Assembly (NCBI GenBank): GCA_902526405.1
Contig: CABZKL010000001.1
Span: forward strand, 1-64,000
Length of the DNA: 64,000 bases
Direction: 5' to 3'
Origin: an uncultured Pelagibacteraceae bacterium
GTDB taxonomy: Bacteria; Pseudomonadota; Alphaproteobacteria; Pelagibacterales; Pelagibacteraceae
The translations under genes and the position numbers were made by a program. Of the stretch, positions 58,389 through 64,000 are shown piece after piece. The notes beneath the pieces are model-generated. The model ran no database searches. It was not told the DNA's origin and saw only the letters and a list, made by a program, of their open reading frames with translations. The stretch's first letter is position 1; each line of letters opens with the position of its first letter.

Positions 58389-59645
58389 ATGAGAAAACTT
58401 ATAATCGCTTTAATTGCATTTGCTTTCACATCAACTTCATCTTATGCAGGTCCAAAAATTGAGGTACTGCATTGGTGGACATCAGGTGGTGAGGCAGCTG
58501 CTCTAAAAGTTCTAAAAGACGATTTTGCTGCTAATGGTGGTGAATGGTTAGACATGCCTGTAACAGGTGGTGGTGGTGACGCTGCTAATGTAGCTCTAAA
58601 AGCAAGAATTGTTGCTGGTGATCCTCCATCTGCCTCTCAAATTAAAGGTCCTACAATTCAAGAGTACGACCAAGAGGGCGTTGTGGCACCTTACAACATT
58701 GATCCAATTGCTCAATCAGAAGGTTGGGATAAATTATTAGATCCAATGATTGCTGCAGTACATAAATGTGAAAATAACAGCGGACCATATTGTGCGGCTC
58801 CAGTAAACATTCATAGAATTGACTGGATGTGGGCTAACAAAGCTGTTTTTGATGCAAACGGTATTTCGGTACCAACAACTTGGGATGAAGTAAATGCTGC
58901 TGCTGAAAAACTTCAAGCTGCAGGAATAATTCCATTTGCTCATGGTGGTCAAGCTTGGCAAGATGCTACAGTTTTTGAGGCAGTTGCTATGGGTATTGGT
59001 GGAAATAATTACTACAAGAACTGTTATGTAGATCTTAAAGAAAGTTGTTTAAGAAGTGAGACTACAGTGAAAGTTTTTGACCAAATGAGAAAACTTCAAA
59101 GTTATACTGATGAAGGTAGCCCAGGAAGAGACTGGAACGTTGCTACTGGTATGGTAATTGAAGGAAAAGCAGGTTTCCAAATTATGGGTGACTGGGCTAA
59201 GGGAGAGTTTACTGCTGCTGGTAAAACACCAGGAGTAGATTACTATTGTTCTCCGACTCCTTCTAACAATGGTTACTTATATAACGTAGATAGCTTTATA
59301 TTCTACAAAACAAGTGACCCAGATAAACAAGAAGGTCAAAAACTGTTAGCGAAACTAATGATGGGTAAAAACTTCCAAAAAGTATTTAACCTATACAAAG
59401 GTTCTATTCCAGCTAGATTAGATGTTTCAATGGATGAGTTTGATAAATGTGCAAAAACTTCAAACGCTGATATTAAAACTGCAGGTGCTAGTGGTGGACT
59501 AGTTCCAAGTTTTGCTCATGGTATGGCTCAAGGAAATACTATGAAAGCTGCTTTACAAGATATAATTACAGAACATTTTAATTCTGATATGTCTTCCGTA
59601 GATGCTGCTAATGCTTTGGCTGACTCAGTTTTAGCAAATATGTAA
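58389..59645 (+). CDS. Carbohydrate ABC transporter substrate-binding protein (glucose/mannose type)
   Basis: Signal peptide; IEVLHWWTSGGEAAALKVLKDDF; DMPVTGGGGDAANVALKARIVAGDPPSASQIKGP. Confidence 0.93.
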   Translation: MRKLIIALIAFAFTSTSSYAGPKIEVLHWWTSGGEAAALKVLKDDFAANGGEWLDMPVTGGGGDAANVALKARIVAGDPPSASQIKGPTIQEYDQEGVVAPYNIDPIAQSEGWDKLLDPMIAAVHKCENNSGPYCAAPVNIHRIDWMWANKAVFDANGISVPTTWDEVNAAAEKLQAAGIIPFAHGGQAWQDATVFEAVAMGIGGNNYYKNCYVDLKESCLRSETTVKVFDQMRKLQSYTDEGSPGRDWNVATGMVIEGKAGFQIMGDWAKGEFTAAGKTPGVDYYCSPTPSNNGYLYNVDSFIFYKTSDPDKQEGQKLLAKLMMGKNFQKVFNLYKGSIPARLDVSMDEFDKCAKTSNADIKTAGASGGLVPSFAHGMAQGNTMKAALQDIITEHFNSDMSSVDAANALADSVLANM

Positions 59646-59658
59646 ATCTATAAAAATT

Positions 59659-59692
59659 AAAAGGCCACTTTTAACTAAGTGGCCTTTTTTTT
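59659..59692 (+). terminator. Intrinsic-terminator-like hairpin after the binding-protein gene
   Basis: AAAAGGCCACTT-TTAACT-AAGTGGCCTTTT followed by T run; 12-bp perfect stem. Confidence 0.92.
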
Positions 59693-59714
59693 AATCAAAA
59701 AAAAAGTACTTACA

Positions 59715-60590
59715 ATGTTCAAGTGGTTAGAAAAAAATTTACCAAAAATAGTTATGGCTCCAGCTGTTGGTCTTATAGGTTGGTTTGTTTATGGTTTTGT
59801 ACTCTGGACTTTATATATATCTTTTACAAATTCAAAAATATTGCCAAAATACGAGCTTTGGGGATTTGGACAGTACGAAAAGCTTTGGGCCTCTAGGAAA
59901 TGGCTTATTTCAGTGGATAATTTACTTATTTTCACAGCTTTATTTTTGGTTTTTTGTATTGTTATTGGAATTATTTTAGCGATATTTTTGGATCAAAAAA
60001 TCAGGTCAGAGGGGCTGTTAAGGACAATATATTTATACCCAATGGCATTATCCTTTATTGTAACTGGAACTGCCTGGAAATGGATATTGAATCCTACGTT
60101 AGGAATTCAAAAATTATTTATTGATTGGGGTTTTGAAAATTTTACATTCGATTGGCTGGTTAATAGGGAAATGGCAATTTATACCATTGTTATAGCAGGA
60201 GTTTGGCAATCTGCTGGTTTTGTAATGGCTTTGTTTTTAGCTGGATTGAGATCTGTTGAAGACGAAATAGTAAAAGCAGCTAAAATAGATGGTGCCGGTA
60301 TATTTACTGTTTATTGGAAAATTTTACTTCCAATGATGAGACCAGTATTTTTTACGAGTTTTGTTATATTAGTTCATATATCTATTAAAAGTTACGATCT
60401 TATAGTGGCGCTTACGCAGGGAGGACCAGGTATCTCAACAACTATGCCTGCGCTTTATATGACCCAAACAGCATTTCACAAAAGTCAGGTTGGTCTATCT
60501 GCAGCTAGTGCAATGATGATGTTTATGGCAGTAGCAGCAGTAATTATTCCATATTTGTATTCTGAGTTAAGGAGAGAAAATGCAAGATAG
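59715..60590 (+). CDS. Carbohydrate ABC transporter permease
   Basis: MFKWLEKNLPKIVMAPAVGLIGWF…; EEIVKAAKIDGAG-type EAA loop (VEDEIVKAAKIDGAGIFTVYWKILLPMM). Start moved from 59679, which lies in the terminator. Confidence 0.93.
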   Translation: MFKWLEKNLPKIVMAPAVGLIGWFVYGFVLWTLYISFTNSKILPKYELWGFGQYEKLWASRKWLISVDNLLIFTALFLVFCIVIGIILAIFLDQKIRSEGLLRTIYLYPMALSFIVTGTAWKWILNPTLGIQKLFIDWGFENFTFDWLVNREMAIYTIVIAGVWQSAGFVMALFLAGLRSVEDEIVKAAKIDGAGIFTVYWKILLPMMRPVFFTSFVILVHISIKSYDLIVALTQGGPGISTTMPALYMTQTAFHKSQVGLSAASAMMMFMAVAAVIIPYLYSELRRENAR

Positions 60591-61482
60591 TTTACAATCT
60601 TCTTATAGGCAACTTGAACAAAAATCAAAATATACCAATATATTTTTAAGGTGGTTTTTGTATTTAGTTTTAATTCTTTTTGCTTCTTATTTTATTTTCC
60701 CGTTATATGTGATGATTGTTACATCATTAAAAACAATGGAAGAAATACGTCAAGGAACACTTTTAACTTGGCCAAGTTCATTAAACTTTGACTCGTGGGC
60801 TGTTGCTTGGGGAGGAAGAGGTTATGGAGCAGGAGATACATTTTTAAAACCATATTTTTGGAATTCAATTAAAATGGTTGTGCCTGCTGTATTTTTTTCA
60901 ACTTTTATTGGTGCTATGGCTGGATATGTTTTGACTAAATGGCGATTTAAAGGTGACAAGTGGGTTTTTCTTTTTTTACTATTTGGTTGTTTCATCCCTT
61001 ATCAAGCAATTCTACTCCCAATGGCTAGAACACTTGGTGTTTTAGGAATTTCAAATTCTGTAATTGGACTTGTATTAGTTCATACAGTTTATGGAATACC
61101 GTTTACAACATTATTTTTTAGAAATTTTTATGTTTCAGTACCAACAGAGTTAGTAAAGGCAGCAAGGATAGACGGAGCAGGTTTTTTTAAAATATTTTTT
61201 AAAATTTTACTTCCTATATCAGCTCCAATTATTGTAGTAACAGTAATCTGGCAATTCACTCAAATTTGGAATGACTTTTTATTTGGATCAACTTTTTCCT
61301 TTGGAGAAGCTGCACCAATTCAAGTTGCATTAAACAATATGGTTCTTTCGAGCACAAGTGTTAAGGAGTATAACGTGGATATGGCTTCAGCTATAATAGC
61401 AGGTATTCCTACACTTATAGTATATGTTTTAGCAGGTAAATATTTCATTAGAGGATTAACTTCAGGGGCAGTAAAAGGATAA
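60580..61482 (+). CDS. Carbohydrate ABC transporter permease
   Basis: FPLYVMIVTSLKTMEEIRQGTLLTWPSSLNFDSW; EAA loop PTELVKAARIDGAGFFKIFFKILLPIS. Confidence 0.94.
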   Translation: MQDSLQSSYRQLEQKSKYTNIFLRWFLYLVLILFASYFIFPLYVMIVTSLKTMEEIRQGTLLTWPSSLNFDSWAVAWGGRGYGAGDTFLKPYFWNSIKMVVPAVFFSTFIGAMAGYVLTKWRFKGDKWVFLFLLFGCFIPYQAILLPMARTLGVLGISNSVIGLVLVHTVYGIPFTTLFFRNFYVSVPTELVKAARIDGAGFFKIFFKILLPISAPIIVVTVIWQFTQIWNDFLFGSTFSFGEAAPIQVALNNMVLSSTSVKEYNVDMASAIIAGIPTLIVYVLAGKYFIRGLTSGAVKG

Positions 61483-61485
61483 AAA

Positions 61486-62580
61486 ATGAAAACATTAAAA
61501 ATTGAGGATTTGTCAAAAAACTTTGGATCTACTGAGGTTTTGAAAAAAATAAACTTAGAGATTGATGAGGGTAATTTTCTAGTCTTGTTGGGACCCTCAG
61601 GATGTGGAAAATCAACTTTATTAAATATTATTGCAGGTTTAGAGACAATTAACGAGGGAAACGTCTTTATTGATGATTATAACGTTAGTAAAGTTGAGCC
61701 GAAAGACCGTAATATTGCTATGGTTTTCCAATCATATGCTTTGTATCCATCAATGAATGTTAAAGAGAACATGATTTTTGGACTTAAACAGGCAAAAACA
61801 TCTAAAGATAAAATTAAAGAACAACTTGAAAAAGTTTCTAAATTTCTTCAGGTTGATCAACTTTTAGAGAGAAAACCTTCCCAGTTATCAGGCGGTCAAA
61901 GACAACGTGTTGCAATAGGGAGAGCGCTTGTTAGAGAACCAAGAATCTTTTTATTTGATGAACCTTTATCAAATTTAGATGCAAAATTAAGAGTTGAGAT
62001 GAGAAGGGAAATAAAAAAACTTCATCAACAACTTAAAACAACAGTGGTATACGTTACTCACGATCAAACTGAAGCTATGAGTTTAGGTACAAAAATCGCT
62101 ATTATGAATCATGGTGTTATACAACAAAATGATACACCTGAAAATATATACAATAAACCAAACAATACATTTGTAGCTGATTTTATTGGTTCACCTTCAA
62201 TGAATTTAATTAAAGGAAAATTAAAGCAAAGTTCAAATATTATTTCATTTGTTGCAGAAGGATCAAATTTAGAAATTCCAATAGATAATTATAATTTTAA
62301 AGCAAATGATAATCTTAATAATAAAGAGGTTTTCTTTGGGATAAGACCTGAACATATATTCTTTAAAAAATTAAATGATAATGATTTAGAAATAACACTT
62401 AGAGCAGATTTAAGTGAATATATTGGTCATGAGCAGATAATGACTTTTGATTATGATAATCAAGAAATATTAGCTAAATTCCCTTCAACTATAAAAACTG
62501 AATTATCAAAAGAAACAAAACTATATTTTGACTTAACACAAGTATCTTTATTTGATGCAAAAACAGAGGAAAGGATTTAG
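61486..62580 (+). CDS. Carbohydrate ABC transporter ATPase (UgpC/MalK type)
   Basis: GPSGCGKSTLLNIIAGLE; QLSGGQRQRVAIGRALVREP; C-terminal regulatory domain with FFGIRPEHIF. Confidence 0.95.
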   Translation: MKTLKIEDLSKNFGSTEVLKKINLEIDEGNFLVLLGPSGCGKSTLLNIIAGLETINEGNVFIDDYNVSKVEPKDRNIAMVFQSYALYPSMNVKENMIFGLKQAKTSKDKIKEQLEKVSKFLQVDQLLERKPSQLSGGQRQRVAIGRALVREPRIFLFDEPLSNLDAKLRVEMRREIKKLHQQLKTTVVYVTHDQTEAMSLGTKIAIMNHGVIQQNDTPENIYNKPNNTFVADFIGSPSMNLIKGKLKQSSNIISFVAEGSNLEIPIDNYNFKANDNLNNKEVFFGIRPEHIFFKKLNDNDLEITLRADLSEYIGHEQIMTFDYDNQEILAKFPSTIKTELSKETKLYFDLTQVSLFDAKTEERI

Positions 62581-62581
62581 T

Positions 62582-63343
62582 ATGGATGTTAAATATTCAG
62601 ATTTAAAGAATAAAAGAGTATTTATTACAGGTGGAGGATCAGGTATTGGTGCTTCTATAGTTGAACATTTCTGTAAGCAAGGAAGTGAAGTCTACTTTGT
62701 TGATATAAATTTGAAAGAAACAAAAAAACTTTTAAATAAATTAAAAAAAAAAAAATTTAGAGCTCCAACATTTATAGAATGTAATTTATTAGATATAAAA
62801 AAATTAGAAGGAGTAATAAAAAAGATAATCTCCTCTAAAGGGCCTATTCACGCTTTAATAAATAATGCAGCTAATGATGATCGACATACAACTGACCAAG
62901 TAGACGAAAAGTATTGGCAAAATAGAATGGACGTAAATCTAAAACATTATTTTTTTGCTGCAAAAGCTGTTGTAAATAGAATGAAACAAATGAAAAGAGG
63001 ATCAATTGTAAATTTAAGTTCGGTATCTTGGATGTTAGGCGAGGGCGATAAAGTTGTTTACGAAACAGCTAAGTCAGCAGTAGTTGGATTAACAAGATCA
63101 TTTGCACAGGAGTATGGAAAATATAATATTAGAACCAATTCAGTAATACCTGGTTCAATTGCTACAGAAAGACAAATTAAACACTGGTTAACTCCCAAGT
63201 ATAAAAAATTAATTTTAGATAGTCAGGCTTTAAAACGTCAATTAAAACCAAATGATGTGGCTCAATTAGTTTTATTTCTTGCATCTGATCAATCCTCTGG
63301 ATGTACAAAACAAAGTTTTATTGTTGATGGTGGCATAACTTAA
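62582..63343 (+). CDS. Short-chain dehydrogenase/reductase
   Basis: VFITGGGSGIGASIVEHF; NNAANDDRHTTDQV; SSVSWMLGEGDKVVYETAKSAVVGLTRS. Confidence 0.92.
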   Translation: MDVKYSDLKNKRVFITGGGSGIGASIVEHFCKQGSEVYFVDINLKETKKLLNKLKKKKFRAPTFIECNLLDIKKLEGVIKKIISSKGPIHALINNAANDDRHTTDQVDEKYWQNRMDVNLKHYFFAAKAVVNRMKQMKRGSIVNLSSVSWMLGEGDKVVYETAKSAVVGLTRSFAQEYGKYNIRTNSVIPGSIATERQIKHWLTPKYKKLILDSQALKRQLKPNDVAQLVLFLASDQSSGCTKQSFIVDGGIT

Positions 63344-63376
63344 TATTTAAAAAAGTTAACTTTTCAAACGAAACTA

Positions 63377-64000
63377 ATGTCGAAAAAAATTAATATCTCG
63401 GTTGTAGGATTAGGTTTGATGGGGGCTCAACACTTAAAGGCAATATTAAAATCAAAAAAGTCTAATTTACACTCAATTGTTGATATAAGCGATAATGCTA
63501 AAAAATTGTCAGCAAAATATAAAATACAGTTACATTCGAATGTTTCGTCTCTTTTAAATTCAAAAGAATTAGATGCGGTAATTGTTGCTACTCCAAATAG
63601 ATTACATGAAAAACATACAATAAGTTTATTAAGAAAAAAAATACCTGTATTATTAGAAAAACCAATCTCAGATAATATTAAATCGGCAAAAAAAATTATT
63701 AATATTGCTGAGAAAAATAAAACTCCATTATTGATTGGATATCATCGAAGACATAATTCAATTGTTACTGAAGTAAAAGATATAATTAAATCTGGTAAGC
63801 TCGGAAAAATAATTTCTGCTAATATTTTGTGTTGGCTTTATAAGCACAATAAATATTTTAAGGAAAAATGGAGAATTAGCAGAGGAGGAGGGCCACTTGG
63901 AATTAATCTTGTTCATGATATTGATATGATTTCTTATCTTTTAGGTTCAATTAAATATGTTCAAGCTTTTACAACAAATAAAAACAGAAAATTTAAAGTT
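63377..64000 (+). CDS. Gfo/Idh/MocA-family oxidoreductase, truncated at the window end
   Basis: MSKKINISVVGLGLMGAQHLKAILKSKKSNLHSIVDISDNAKK…LLEKPISDN…GYHRRHNSIVTEV…INLVHDIDMISYLLG. Confidence 0.9.
   Translation, partial: MSKKINISVVGLGLMGAQHLKAILKSKKSNLHSIVDISDNAKKLSAKYKIQLHSNVSSLLNSKELDAVIVATPNRLHEKHTISLLRKKIPVLLEKPISDNIKSAKKIINIAEKNKTPLLIGYHRRHNSIVTEVKDIIKSGKLGKIISANILCWLYKHNKYFKEKWRISRGGGPLGINLVHDIDMISYLLGSIKYVQAFTTNKNRKFKV

Noticed and set aside
59679-59714. N-terminal extension MAFFLIKKKVLT of the permease ORF
   Set aside because: The extension is encoded by the terminator 3' arm and T run; ATG at 59715 gives a normal permease start.
1-64000. CRISPR arrays, tRNA/rRNA genes, transposases, integrases, toxin-antitoxin or defence systems
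   Set aside because: I saw no periodic repeat-spacer structure, no cloverleaf-compatible gaps, and no such protein motifs; nearly all sequence is covered by metabolic genes.

Overview
The window is AT-rich, gene-dense bacterial DNA. Gene content and style (tiny intergenic gaps, suf/iscR, NDUFA12, HdaA, accBC, AT-rich codons) fit an alphaproteobacterium of the SAR11/Pelagibacterales type; this is inferred, no search was run. Roughly 1-31.7 kb is housekeeping: pepA (5'-truncated), ndk, purN/purM, DUF2066-hda-aspS, TSCPD protein, NDUFA12-DUF2155, accCB, aroQ, thiSG, rne, PBP1A, prfB with a programmed +1 frameshift, AsmA-like, tyrS, anmK, iscR-sufBCDSU-sufT-sufA, glnA, YbaK, EamA. Roughly 31.7-64 kb is a carbohydrate/inositol/organic-acid catabolic and transport region: iolG/iolE/iolD-like genes, several Gfo/Idh dehydrogenases, two 2OG-Fe(II) oxygenases, a KPR/PanE-like protein, a DUF1907 (human C11orf54-like) protein, a PanB-like protein with altered metal-site residues, an HpcH/HpaI aldolase, an aldehyde dehydrogenase, a ribose/fructose-type ABC transporter with RbsD and ribokinase, a TctCBA transporter, a PdxA2-like protein, a ROK kinase and an UgpB-type sugar ABC transporter. 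The observations I rate highest are: (1) all three solute-binding-protein genes share a similar strong Shine-Dalgarno leader and are each followed by a strong intrinsic-terminator-like hairpin, one of which lies inside the first codons of tctB; (2) the DUF1907/PanB-like/KPR-like/aldolase block as a candidate uncharacterised pathway; (3) apparent loss of structural zinc Cys motifs in RNase E and the ROK kinase; (4) a near-consensus IscR type-1 operator overlapping the iscR-suf promoter; (5) the prfB frameshift. I saw no tRNA, rRNA, CRISPR array, transposon or prophage.
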